The position numbers were made by a program, and so were the translations under genes. From the NCBI RefSeq assembly GCF_004340525.1, contig NZ_SLWX01000023.1, positions 1-47,185 of the forward strand: a stretch of DNA of 47,185 nt. The letters are read 5' to 3'. A model generated the notes under the pieces. It was not told where the DNA came from and did no database searches. It was given only the letters and a program-made list of their open reading frames with translations. The DNA comes from Chromatocurvus halotolerans. GTDB taxonomy: Bacteria > Pseudomonadota > Gammaproteobacteria > Pseudomonadales > Halieaceae. Every line of letters starts with the position of its first letter. Position 1 is the first letter of the stretch. Shown here piece after piece: positions 19,568 to 30,608 of the stretch.

Positions 19568-19975
19568 ATGCGCGCGCTGCTGCTGTCCCTGTTGCTGATA
19601 TCCATGACCGCCTGCGGTTTCATCGGCTTCCCGGGTGTCTACAAGATCAACGTCGAGCAGGGCAATATCGTTACCCAGGAGGACGTCGACAAGCTTGAGC
19701 AGGGCATGACCCGTCGCCAGGTGCGCTTCATTCTCGGCACGCCGTTGATAGAAGACACTTTTAATCGGGAGCGTTGGGATTACCACTACGAGATCACCCG
19801 CGGCGACCGCATGCTGACCCAGCGTGAGTTCACGGTATTTTTCGACGGCGATCGCCTGAAATCCGTGTCCGGGGATTACAAGCCGGCGTGGGCGAGGGGC
19901 AAGGGCGAGGCAACGGAGGACGCCGGAGACGATCCCGCGGCTTCTCCTAACAGCCGGTCCGGCGGCGCCGGCTGA
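19568..19975 (+). CDS. bamE: Outer membrane protein assembly lipoprotein BamE
   Basis: A 135-residue SmpA/BamE lipoprotein of the BAM complex that inserts beta-barrel proteins into the outer membrane. The ATG at 19568 gives a signal peptide MRALLLSLLLISMTAC with the lipobox Cys at 16. The BamE domain (QEDVDKLEQGMTRRQVRFILGTPL and RWDYHYEI) follows. The last 30 residues are a low-complexity acidic, Gly/Ser-rich tail longer than in E. coli. It ends 4 nt from the convergent rnfH gene. Confidence 0.95.
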   Translation: MRALLLSLLLISMTACGFIGFPGVYKINVEQGNIVTQEDVDKLEQGMTRRQVRFILGTPLIEDTFNRERWDYHYEITRGDRMLTQREFTVFFDGDRLKSVSGDYKPAWARGKGEATEDAGDDPAASPNSRSGGAG

Positions 19976-19979
19976 GCCG

Positions 19980-20336
19980 TCAGTCTGGCACGTCTCCCGC
20001 AGCGCCTTTTCTTGCCTTCGCCGCCCGCGCCCGGCGCACTTCCTTGGGATCGATCAGCAAAGGCCGGTAGATCTCTACCCGATCACCGTTCTGCAGCTCC
20101 TGCGTGGACTTGACCGCCTGGCCGAAAATTCCCATTGCCGAGGTCTCATCGACATGCAGTCCCGGGAATTCCTGCTCGATCGCCGACTGCCTGATGGCTT
20201 CCAGCGCGGTGGTTCCCGGTGTGACCTCGATCTGCAGGATCCGCTGACGGTCCGGAAGGGCGTAGGCCACCTCGACTGCCAGGGTTTCGTCCTTGCCGGT
20301 CTCCAGCTCCAAAGACCTGTCGGGGCTTGCCGTCAT
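19980..20336 (-). CDS. rnfH: RnfH family ubiquitin-like protein
   Basis: A 118-residue beta-grasp protein of the RnfH (UPF0125) family. The conserved core reads VEVAYALPDRQRILQIEV, GIFGQAVKSTQELQNGDRVEIYRPLLIDPKE. The role of the family is not settled. The ATG overlaps the ratA stop by four bases (ATGA), the same coupling as in many gammaproteobacteria. The N-terminal 20 residues and the basic C-terminal tail are variable. Confidence 0.93.
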   Translation of the reverse strand: MTASPDRSLELETGKDETLAVEVAYALPDRQRILQIEVTPGTTALEAIRQSAIEQEFPGLHVDETSAMGIFGQAVKSTQELQNGDRVEIYRPLLIDPKEVRRARAAKARKGAAGDVPD

Positions 20337-20767
20337 GTGCCGTACACCTGCCTGGCGCGCCGCGCCACGGCCTCCACCTGGCTGTTGGTCACACGCTCGA
20401 ACAGGCGACCCGCGGCGACCCCCACAAGCGCGCTGCGGATTGTGAAATCCAGCTCCAGGCTGACCTTGCAGGCCGCCTCACCCAATGCCTGGAAGCGCCA
20501 GCGACCGGCGAAACGCTCAAACGGACCCTCGCGAAGACGCAGCTCAATCGCCTCATTGGCGGTCAGGGTATTCAGGGTGGTGAAGCTCTGCACGATGCCG
20601 CCACGGGCGAGTTCCAGACGCGCCTCCATGGTGGTGTCGCTGCGACTGAGAATGCGCGCTCCGACGCAGCCCTCCATGAAACTGGGATAGGATTCCACGT
20701 CGTTGACCAGGTCATAGACCTGTTGCGCGGTATAGGGAAGCAGGGCGCTGCGGTGAATACTGGGCAT
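20333..20767 (-). CDS. ratA: Ribosome association toxin RatA (START/polyketide cyclase-like)
   Basis: A 144-residue START-domain protein of the RatA/COQ10 family. In E. coli RatA has been reported to block 50S-30S association, while relatives bind ubiquinone. Diagnostic segments are PYTAQQVYDLVNDVESYPSFMEGC and LREGPFERFAGRWRF. It lies 20 nt after the NSS transporter gene and overlaps rnfH. Its presence beside smpB and bamE matches the E. coli gene order. Confidence 0.94.
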   Translation of the reverse strand: MPSIHRSALLPYTAQQVYDLVNDVESYPSFMEGCVGARILSRSDTTMEARLELARGGIVQSFTTLNTLTANEAIELRLREGPFERFAGRWRFQALGEAACKVSLELDFTIRSALVGVAAGRLFERVTNSQVEAVARRARQVYGT

Positions 20768-20787
20768 GGCGTGTGTGCGGGGAAGTC

Positions 20788-22137
20788 TCAGGGCCGGTCA
20801 GGCATGATGGACCAGAACCATACGACAAGAATGGCAAGCGGGGCAACAAAGCGCAGCAACAACAGCCACACCTGGAAAAACCCCTCCGACTCGCGATACA
20901 TCTCTCTGCGCAGGAGTGTCTCCCGCATGCGCCAGCCCACAAAAACGGCCACCGCCAGTGCCCCGAGCGGCAGCAGGAAGTTTGCGGTCACGCGATCCAG
21001 CCAGGGGAACAGGCCGCCGAAACCGGGCCTCCCGGACAGGGAAGCGGCGACCGCGGCACCGAGCAGCCAGACCAGCACACCCACCAGCAGGGTCGCCGGG
21101 ACGCGGCGCAGGCGGGTGTACTGCACCAGAGAGCCAATGCCGGGCTCCAGGAGCGCCACCGCCGATCCCAGTGCGGCCAGTACGGTGAGCAGGAAGAACA
21201 GCGCCCCGTAAATCTCACCCTGGGGCAGGTTGCCAAAGGCATAGGGAACGCTGAGAAAGAGCAGCCCGGGACCCAGCGTAGGCTCCACATGATTGACAAG
21301 GACCAGCGGAAAAATCGCGATACCGGCGGCCATGGCAATCGCAGTATCGAAAATCGCGACGGCCAGGATAGAGCGCCCGAGCGGCACGCGGTCAGGGGCA
21401 TAGGCGCCAAACGCCACGCCAATGCCCACGCCCACCGACAGCGTATAAAACGCATGGCCCAGTGCAAGGAGGACGGACTCCGACGTGAAATCCAGCCACT
21501 GGACAGAAAACAGAAACCTGCCGGCCGCGGACACATCGCCGTTTTCGAGCGCAAAGTCGATCAGCAGCCACATCAGCACCACGAGACTGGGCACAAGAAG
21601 CCACACGAACAGTCCCAGACCCCGGCGCACGCCGCCAGCAACAATGAGCAGCGCCAGCCCCAGAAATCCCGTCTGCCAGGCCAGCATGTCCGGCAGGCTG
21701 CCCAGCAGATCGTCATAGTGTATGGATACCTGTCGGGCGCTGGCCGCGGCAAAGTCTCCGGAGTGCATGGACCAGGCGTAGTGCAGACCCCAACCCGCAA
21801 CGACGATGTAATAACCGAGTATGAGTACGCCGGTAAGGCAGGCCAACCCCCCCCAGAATGACCAGGCGTTTCCCAGCAGCGAGCGCCGCGCGGCGAGACC
21901 GAAGGCCATGACCGGAGAGCCCCTGCCGTGGCTGCCCAGCGCCGTCTCGGCGATCAGCACGGGCACCGCCAGAATGAACAGACAGACAACATAGGCGATG
22001 AGGAAGGGGGCACCGCCGTTGTCACCCACCAGATAGGCAAAACGCCACAGATTCCCCAGACCCACGGCAGAGGCGGCGAGCGCAAAAACAAAGGTGGTCC
22101 GCGAGCGCCAGCGCCCGAGTGACATGTTCAGCGGCAT
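20788..22137 (-). CDS. Neurotransmitter:sodium symporter (NSS/LeuT) family transporter
   Basis: A 449-residue inner-membrane sodium-dependent transporter of the LeuT fold with about 11-12 hydrophobic helices. The first helix has the family signature SAVGLGNLWRFAYLVGDNGG, with the unwound sodium/substrate site. The start at 22137 is chosen over a longer frame reaching 22194 and a Met four residues further in. The substrate is probably an amino acid or amine but cannot be told. It interrupts the usual smpB-ratA adjacency and precedes ratA on the same strand. Confidence 0.9.
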   Translation of the reverse strand: MPLNMSLGRWRSRTTFVFALAASAVGLGNLWRFAYLVGDNGGAPFLIAYVVCLFILAVPVLIAETALGSHGRGSPVMAFGLAARRSLLGNAWSFWGGLACLTGVLILGYYIVVAGWGLHYAWSMHSGDFAAASARQVSIHYDDLLGSLPDMLAWQTGFLGLALLIVAGGVRRGLGLFVWLLVPSLVVLMWLLIDFALENGDVSAAGRFLFSVQWLDFTSESVLLALGHAFYTLSVGVGIGVAFGAYAPDRVPLGRSILAVAIFDTAIAMAAGIAIFPLVLVNHVEPTLGPGLLFLSVPYAFGNLPQGEIYGALFFLLTVLAALGSAVALLEPGIGSLVQYTRLRRVPATLLVGVLVWLLGAAVAASLSGRPGFGGLFPWLDRVTANFLLPLGALAVAVFVGWRMRETLLRREMYRESEGFFQVWLLLLRFVAPLAILVVWFWSIMPDRP

Positions 22138-22235
22138 GAAGTTTGGACAGTGCCCTCCGCCCTGCAGAATGTTCCAACGGCGAGACGGTAACACCCGGCC
22201 AGAAAGAAAGCCGTTCCACCGCCCGGTGTTGTCCG

Positions 22236-22241
22236 TATAAT
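22236..22241 (+). promoter_or_regulatory. smpB -10 box immediately upstream of the start codon
   Basis: A perfect TATAAT ends 7 nt before the smpB ATG at 22249. Transcription would begin at or next to the start codon, and there is no Shine-Dalgarno sequence, so the mRNA may be leaderless. The -35 region (GTTCCA, 17 nt upstream) is weak. Confidence 0.55.
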
Positions 22242-22248
22242 GCGCGCC

Positions 22249-22731
22249 ATGTCAAAAAAGAAACCCAAGACTCCCAACAACGTCATTGTCCAGAACAAGC
22301 GCGCGCGCTTCGACTATGAACTGCTCGACACCTTCGAAGCGGGCGTTGCCCTGCACGGCTGGGAGGTAAAATCGCTGCGCGCAGGCAAGGCGCAGCTTAC
22401 TGACTCCTACGTCCTGATGAAAGACGGTGAGGCATTTCTTCTCGGCTCACAGATTACCCCTCTGGGAACGGTCTCCACGCACTACGTCACCGACCCCACC
22501 CGCACCAGAAAGCTACTTCTGCACAGGAAGGAACTGGCGAAAATTCTCGCGGCGACCCAGCAGAAGGGCCAGACCTGTGTGTGTACCCAGCTGTACTGGA
22601 AGGGCCACCTGATCAAGGCGCGCATTTCTCTCGCCCAGGGCAAGCAGTCGCACGACAAACGCGATACCGAGAAGGACCGCGACTGGCAGCGCCAGAAGCG
22701 CCGCATCATGCGAGATGCCGTCAAGCAATAG
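22249..22731 (+). CDS. smpB: SsrA-binding protein SmpB
   Basis: A 160-residue SmpB, the essential partner of tmRNA in rescuing stalled ribosomes. The ATG at 22249 ([13 protein letters not shown]) is chosen over one three codons upstream that lies inside the -10 box. Conserved blocks are [35 protein letters not shown] and the basic C-terminal tail [16 protein letters not shown] that inserts in the ribosome. Its tmRNA partner gene lies 10 kb away at 32951 and is interrupted by an intron. Confidence 0.97.
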   Translation: MSKKKPKTPNNVIVQNKRARFDYELLDTFEAGVALHGWEVKSLRAGKAQLTDSYVLMKDGEAFLLGSQITPLGTVSTHYVTDPTRTRKLLLHRKELAKILAATQQKGQTCVCTQLYWKGHLIKARISLAQGKQSHDKRDTEKDRDWQRQKRRIMRDAVKQ

Positions 22732-22732
22732 A

Positions 22733-22750
22733 CCGCCGCTCAAGCGGCGG
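22733..22750. terminator. Hairpin between convergent smpB and amidohydrolase genes
   Basis: CCGCCGC-TCAA-GCGGCGG forms a 7-bp GC stem beginning just after the smpB stop and covering the end of the convergent amidohydrolase frame. There is no T-run on either side, so terminator function is tentative. Confidence 0.4.
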
Positions 22751-24527
22751 CACTGCCAACACGACCGGCGCGGCCGGCACGAAAGAGTTGTCCGGGGCAG
22801 GCGCCGGTCAGCCGGTCCCCGGCAAGCACAACCTCACCAGCCACGATCACCGCACAATAGCCCGCCGCGTCTTGTAGCAGACGCTGGCCGCCCGCTGGCA
22901 GATCCTGCACCATACGCGGTGCGAACAGGCGCAGGCGGTTGTGGTCGATAACGTTGATATTGGCCTTAAGCCCCACCTGCAGTCGTCCCCTGTCATGCAT
23001 GCCGCAGTAATCGGCAATATCCGAGGTCAGGCGGCGCACAGCGTCCGACAAGGTGATACGTGCCCCGCGCTGCCGATCCCGGGCCCAGTAGGAGAGCAGG
23101 TACGTGGGAAAACTGGAGTCACAGATGGTCCCCACGTGAGCGCCACCGTCAGACAGCCCCATGATGGACTGCGGGTGCTGCATCATGGTGTGCAGATTGT
23201 CGAAACTCATTTCCGTGTAGTTGTAAATGGGGAAGTACAGCAGCGCCCTGCCCTCGTCCTGCAACAGTAGATCGTAAATCATCTCCAGTGCGGAAATGCC
23301 GCGCTCCTCGGCCATGCGCAGCACCGACGTCTCCGCGGTCTGTTCATACTCCGGATTCTCCCCCAGGAGAAAGGTCTTGCCCGCCACATAGTCGATGGCG
23401 GCAATCAGCGCGTCCACGATGGGCGGTACCGGAGTGCCGTCGCCAGCCAGCGTGCCGGATTTCTCCGCCAGCAGGCGCGCCTTGAACGCCGGATCACGCA
23501 TCTGCTGAACGCGCTCCTCCAGCGTGAGGTGGCTGATGGCCTTGTAGCTGGGGAAGCCGATGAACGGGTGGAAGGTGCACTGCAGGCCGGTGATCACGCC
23601 GATGCCGCGGGGCGCGGTCTGAAGGCGCATAGAAATACCCGCCGCCTGCGCCTTCTCGGCCCGATCGATAATGCGCAGCCACTGGTCCGGCGCGAAGTCC
23701 CGCTGCATCAGCGACAGGGAGAAGGGTCGGCCGCCGGCACCGCGGGCAAAGGCCTCCAGAATATCGAACTCGCGGTCGAAGGCATCGCCCTCGCGCTCCA
23801 GATCAAAGTCGTTGACCGCCTGCAGTATGCCGTGGTCCAGCCCCTGAAATGCCGCTGCGATACCCGCGAGCTCCTCTGCTGTGGCCTCCGAGGACGGCGT
23901 CCAGGCCCCGTCGGCGCTGCGATGCACGTCGGAGCGCCCGGTGGAAAAGCCGATCGCTCCCGCTTCCAGAGCCTCGCGGGTCAGGCGCCGCATCGCCCCG
24001 ATGTCCTCGGGCGTGGCCTGCTCCTGACACACGGCACGATCACCCATCACGTAGACACGCAGGGGATCGTGGGTGACCTGTACGGCAAAGTCGATGGTGT
24101 GCGGCTTGCTGGCCAGCGCATCCATGTATTCCGGCAGTGTCTCCCAGTCCCAGCTCATGCCCTCGGTCAGCGCAATGCCGGGAATATCCTCCACGCCCTC
24201 CATCAGGCGTACCAGGCGGTCGCGGTCGGCGGCACGCACCGGCGCAAAGCCGACCCCGCAGCTGCCCATGACCACGGTGCTGACGCCGTGGTTGATGCTT
24301 GGCTGGAGATTGGCGTCCCAGGAAATCTGGCCGTCGTAGTGCGTGTGCAGATCGATGAAACCTGGCGTGACGATGCAGCCTGAAGCGTCGATTTCCTGCG
24401 TTGCAGCACCCGCACAGTCCCCGATGGCGACAATCACGCCGTTTTTTACGGCCACATTCCCCGGACGCGGCTCACCCCCGTCCCCGTCCACCAGCAACCC
24501 GTTGATGATTTTGAGGTCATAGATCAT
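22740..24527 (-). CDS. Amidohydrolase, N-acyl-D-amino-acid deacylase-like
   Basis: A 595-residue amidohydrolase-superfamily enzyme read from ATG 24527 (MIYDLKIINGLLVDG); an upstream extension of 27 residues is rejected. The metal motif HTHYDGQ follows PGFIDL, and the MGSCGVGFAP, THDPLR and GAIGFSTG segments match the D-aminoacylase/N-acyl-D-glutamate deacylase group. The C-terminal part has SDGGAHVGTICD, carrying the late metal Asp. The exact substrate is not predictable. Cytoplasmic (no signal). It is divergent from the DUF924 gene, with 74 nt between. Confidence 0.85.
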   Translation of the reverse strand: MIYDLKIINGLLVDGDGGEPRPGNVAVKNGVIVAIGDCAGAATQEIDASGCIVTPGFIDLHTHYDGQISWDANLQPSINHGVSTVVMGSCGVGFAPVRAADRDRLVRLMEGVEDIPGIALTEGMSWDWETLPEYMDALASKPHTIDFAVQVTHDPLRVYVMGDRAVCQEQATPEDIGAMRRLTREALEAGAIGFSTGRSDVHRSADGAWTPSSEATAEELAGIAAAFQGLDHGILQAVNDFDLEREGDAFDREFDILEAFARGAGGRPFSLSLMQRDFAPDQWLRIIDRAEKAQAAGISMRLQTAPRGIGVITGLQCTFHPFIGFPSYKAISHLTLEERVQQMRDPAFKARLLAEKSGTLAGDGTPVPPIVDALIAAIDYVAGKTFLLGENPEYEQTAETSVLRMAEERGISALEMIYDLLLQDEGRALLYFPIYNYTEMSFDNLHTMMQHPQSIMGLSDGGAHVGTICDSSFPTYLLSYWARDRQRGARITLSDAVRRLTSDIADYCGMHDRGRLQVGLKANINVIDHNRLRLFAPRMVQDLPAGGQRLLQDAAGYCAVIVAGEVVLAGDRLTGACPGQLFRAGRAGRVGSAAA

Positions 24528-24601
24528 GCCGCATCCGCTCCTGCTTGCTATTATGAGATGGAGTGTAGCACCACCGCGATAACCCGGCCTGAGGAGGCCA
24601 C

Positions 24602-25144
24602 ATGGCAACAGATTCCAACGACGTGTTGCGCTTCTGGTTCGACGAGGCGGGGCCGGGGTGCTGGTTCAAGCGCAGCGATGCCTTCGACGAACAGCTGCGC
24701 GAGCGCTTTCTCGCCACGTGGCAGGCAGCGGCGGCGGGCGAGTGCGGCGACTGGCGCAGCAGCCCCGCGGGTCGCGCCGCCGAGATCATCGTTCTCGATC
24801 AGTTCTCTCGCAATCTGTTTCGCGGCGACCCCCGCGCGTTTGCCCAGGACGGCATGGCCCTGGTTCTCGCCCAGTGGGCAGTCGCCGTGGGCGACGACAA
24901 CGGTATGACGCCAGATCAGCGCTATTTCACCTACATGCCCTTCATGCACTCGGAATCCCTCAGCGTGCACGTCGATGCGCTGCGCCTGTTCAGTGCGCTC
25001 GGCAACGAACAAGCCCTCGACTACGAAATCCGGCATCGCGACGTCTTGCGCACTTACGGGCGCTATCCCGGCAGAAATGCGGCACTGGGACGCGAAAACA
25101 GCCCCGAGGAACGCGCTTACCTGGATGCCGGCGGCGGCTTCTAG
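24602..25144 (+). CDS. DUF924 family protein
   Basis: A 180-residue protein of the DUF924 family, an all-helical TPR-like fold of unknown role. Diagnostic segments are VLRFWFDEAGPGCWFKRSDAFDEQLRERF, AEIIVLDQFSRNLFRGDPRAFA and the histidine-rich MPFMHSES. The ATG follows a near-perfect GAGGAGG ribosome site. It sits 76 nt before acnA on the same strand and may share its transcript. No catalytic residues can be assigned. Confidence 0.85.
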   Translation: MATDSNDVLRFWFDEAGPGCWFKRSDAFDEQLRERFLATWQAAAAGECGDWRSSPAGRAAEIIVLDQFSRNLFRGDPRAFAQDGMALVLAQWAVAVGDDNGMTPDQRYFTYMPFMHSESLSVHVDALRLFSALGNEQALDYEIRHRDVLRTYGRYPGRNAALGRENSPEERAYLDAGGGF

Positions 25145-25157
25145 CATCTCAGCAGGG

Positions 25158-25178
25158 ACCTGTCGTGACAGGTACAAT
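25158..25178 (+). promoter_or_regulatory. Dyad operator overlapping a candidate acnA -10 box
   Basis: ACCTGTC-GT-GACAGGT (25158-25173) is a perfect 7+7 inverted repeat with a 2-nt centre. Its last base is the first base of TACAAT (25173-25178), a fair -10 box 43 nt before acnA. The layout resembles a repressor site on a promoter. The protein that would bind it is not identifiable from the window. Confidence 0.45.
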
Positions 25179-25220
25179 GGCGGATGACAACGCTTCAGAC
25201 TCATGCAACAGGAGAACAGC

Positions 25221-27974
<2,754 letters not shown>

Positions 27975-27986
27975 TGGAATCCCGGT

Positions 27987-28015
27987 GGGGTCAGGTCCAG
28001 ATCGGACCTGACCCC
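27987..28015. repeat. REP-like palindrome, copy 2, between acnA and fadE
   Basis: GGGGTCAGGTCC (27987-27998) and GGACCTGACCCC (28004-28015) form a perfect 12-bp stem around a 5-nt loop. The arms match the palindrome at 16218-16244 almost base for base. It lies in the 58-nt gap between acnA and the FadE-like gene. No T-run follows it, so a repeat-family origin is likelier than a plain terminator. Confidence 0.75.
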
Positions 28016-28032
28016 AAGAAAAGGAGAACACA

Positions 28033-30591
28033 ATGAGTATCCTGTTTTTCATCATTACCGCACTGGTGCTGCTATACCGCGGATCGGGCGGCCGCACCGG
28101 CCTGGTTATCCTCGCCGCTGTCACGGCACTGGGCCACATTCTGGTCGACGGCGGCGCGATCAGCGCCACCCTCGGTACGGCGGCCGTAATCGTCGCGGGC
28201 CTGCTCATGCTGCCAAACCCCCTGCGCACGCGGCAGATCAGCAGACCGCTGCTCGCCCGGATCCGCGGCATGCTGCCAACGCTGTCGGACACCGAGGCCC
28301 AGGCTCTCAAGTCGGGTTCAGTCGACTGGGATGGCGAGCTCTTCTCCGGTCGTCCGCGCTGGCAGCGCCTGCTCAACGCCAAAGCCACCGCACTCTCTGA
28401 CGAGGAGCGGGCTTTCCTCGACGGCCCGGTCAACACGCTCTGCGGGATGCTGAACGACTGGGAAATCACCCACGAGGACTACGACCTGCCGGAACCGGCG
28501 TGGAACTTCATACGGCAGCAGGGCTTTTTCGGGCTCATGATTCCCAAGGAACACGGCGGCAAGGGCTTCTCCAATACGGCGCATTCAGAGATTGTCACTC
28601 GCATCTCGACGCGCAGCGTGTCCGCCGCGGTGACCGTGATGGTGCCGAATTCCCTCGGCCCGGGTGAGCTGCTTGAGATGTACGGCACGGATGCCCAGAA
28701 GGAATACTATCTGCCACGTCTGGCCGGCGGTATTGATATTCCCTGTTTCGCCCTGACGTCGCCGGTGGCAGGCTCGGATGCCGGCGCCATTCCCGACAAG
28801 GGCATTGTCTGCCGTGGCGACTGGAATGGCGAGAACGTACTCGGCCTCAAGGTGACCTGGAACAAGCGCTATATCACCCTGGCCCCCGTAGCGACCCTCA
28901 TCGGCCTGGCCATCAAGGTCTACGATCCCGACCACCTCATCAGCGATGAAGAAGCCATCGGCGTGACCTGTGTCCTGGTACCGCGGGAGCTGGAAGGGGT
29001 GAACGCCGGCGCAAGGCATCTGCCCATGAACACGGTATTCATGAACGGCCCGACCTGGGGCAACGAGGTGTTCATTCCGATGGACCAGGTCATCGGCGGG
29101 CAGGACATGCTCGGCGAGGGCTGGACGATGCTGCTGGAAGCCCTTTCCATTGGCCGCTCTATCTCCCTGCCCGCCATGGGCACCGGCGCAGGCAAGCTGG
29201 CGAGCCTGTCCAGCGGCGCCTACGCCTATGTGCGTGAACAATTCGGCCGCTCCATCAGCCAGTTCGAGGGCGTGCAGGAAGCCCTGGAGCCTATCGCGGG
29301 CAATACCTACATGATGAACGCTGCGCGAGTGCTGACAGCCGGCATGCTGGACCGCGGCATCCGCCCGTCCGTGCCTTCCGCGGTGCTCAAGTACCGCAAT
29401 ACCGACCTCATGCGCAGCACGATCAACCACGCCATGGACGTGGTGGCGGGACGCGGCGTGATCACCGGGCCACGCAACTTCATGGCCCGGGCCTATCAGG
29501 CCGTTCCCATAGCCATCACCGTGGAGGGGGCGAATATCCTCACCCGGAGCCTGATGATCTTCGGGCAGGGCGCCATCCGCTGCCACCCCTTCATCACCCG
29601 GGAAATTGCCGCGGCGGGAGACGCGGACACCCGCGCCGGGGTCGACGCCTTTGATCGCGTTTTCTATCGGCACATGGCCCACACCGCGCGTAACGGCCTG
29701 CGCGCCGTCGCTCTCGCCTACGCTGGCGGCCGGCTGGAGTCCGTGCCGGGACGCGGCCGCATCCAGCGTTCCTACCGGCAGCTGGCGCGCTACTCCGCGG
29801 CGTTTTCCCTGCTGACGGATGTTACGCTGCTCTCCATCGGTGGCGGGCTCAAGGCACGGCAGCGACTGTCCGGGCGCATGGCCGACTGCCTGGTGCATCT
29901 GTACTACGCTTCCGCGGTGATCAAGTTCTGGCATGAGGAGCAGTACGCCGAGAACCAGCGCCCGGTGGTTGAGTGGTGCCTGCAGAGCTCCCTGCGTGAT
30001 CTGGAGCGCGCCCTGCATGCCGCCATCGATAATTTCCCCGCCGCCGGACTGCGCCTGCCGCTGAAGCTGCTGGTCTTCCCGCCCGGCCACACGCGCAACA
30101 GCGGTCCGGATGACGCCCTCGGGGGGCGCGTTGCCGAGGCCATCGTGGACGATACGCCGCTGCGGCAGACCATTACCGCAGGTTGCTATCAGGATGCCGA
30201 CCCGGAGGATTCACTGGGGCGGGTGCTCAATGCCTACCGACTGGCGCGGGAAACCCGGGAACTGCGTGGAAAGATTCACGAGGCGGTGCGCGCGCGCGAC
30301 GAAGACGACATCGACGGCATCGCGCTACTGATGGGACATCAGCGCGTTGAGCTGGTGGACTGGGCCATCGCCGAGGGGACCGTCGGCGCAGAACACCGTG
30401 AGATACTGATAGAGGCGTTCACCGCGCTGTATGATGTGATCCGGGTGGACGCCTTCGATGCCGAGGGCATCCGTGAGCTGTCCGCAGGATCCCGGGGGCG
30501 GCGTCGCGTCGTCGAGCGTCCCGCCGGTGACCACGAGCGGGAATATGAGACCAGCGCAGTCGCTGTGGAGACTGCCCTGCGCGATGCCTGA
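28033..30591 (+). CDS. fadE: FadE-type acyl-CoA dehydrogenase with N-terminal membrane segments
   Basis: An 852-residue long acyl-CoA dehydrogenase of the E. coli FadE type (814), doing the first step of beta-oxidation. Residues 1-60 hold two hydrophobic helices (ILFFIITALVLLY and AVIVAGLLMLP), suggesting membrane association. The dehydrogenase core includes GLMIPKEHGGKGFSNTAHSE and CFALTSPVAGSDAGA, and the long C-terminal DUF1974-like helical extension follows residue 520. The ATG follows AAAAGGAGAAC. It could be transcribed with acnA, though a REP-like palindrome lies between them. Confidence 0.93.
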   Translation: MSILFFIITALVLLYRGSGGRTGLVILAAVTALGHILVDGGAISATLGTAAVIVAGLLMLPNPLRTRQISRPLLARIRGMLPTLSDTEAQALKSGSVDWDGELFSGRPRWQRLLNAKATALSDEERAFLDGPVNTLCGMLNDWEITHEDYDLPEPAWNFIRQQGFFGLMIPKEHGGKGFSNTAHSEIVTRISTRSVSAAVTVMVPNSLGPGELLEMYGTDAQKEYYLPRLAGGIDIPCFALTSPVAGSDAGAIPDKGIVCRGDWNGENVLGLKVTWNKRYITLAPVATLIGLAIKVYDPDHLISDEEAIGVTCVLVPRELEGVNAGARHLPMNTVFMNGPTWGNEVFIPMDQVIGGQDMLGEGWTMLLEALSIGRSISLPAMGTGAGKLASLSSGAYAYVREQFGRSISQFEGVQEALEPIAGNTYMMNAARVLTAGMLDRGIRPSVPSAVLKYRNTDLMRSTINHAMDVVAGRGVITGPRNFMARAYQAVPIAITVEGANILTRSLMIFGQGAIRCHPFITREIAAAGDADTRAGVDAFDRVFYRHMAHTARNGLRAVALAYAGGRLESVPGRGRIQRSYRQLARYSAAFSLLTDVTLLSIGGGLKARQRLSGRMADCLVHLYYASAVIKFWHEEQYAENQRPVVEWCLQSSLRDLERALHAAIDNFPAAGLRLPLKLLVFPPGHTRNSGPDDALGGRVAEAIVDDTPLRQTITAGCYQDADPEDSLGRVLNAYRLARETRELRGKIHEAVRARDEDDIDGIALLMGHQRVELVDWAIAEGTVGAEHREILIEAFTALYDVIRVDAFDAEGIRELSAGSRGRRRVVERPAGDHEREYETSAVAVETALRDA

Positions 30592-30606
30592 GGCGCACTG
30601 CGCCTC
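30590..30606. terminator. Hairpin between convergent fadE and amidohydrolase genes
   Basis: GAGGCGC-ACT-GCGCCTC is a perfect 7-bp stem overlapping the fadE stop and ending close to the convergent amidohydrolase stop. It is well placed as a bidirectional terminator, but no T-run is seen. Confidence 0.45.
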
Positions 30607-30608
30607 CG

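Noticed and set aside
28585-30090. 501-codon open frame on the minus strand inside fadE
   Set aside because: Shadow of the FadE-like gene caused by high GC; composition rich in His, Gly and Ala with no family features.
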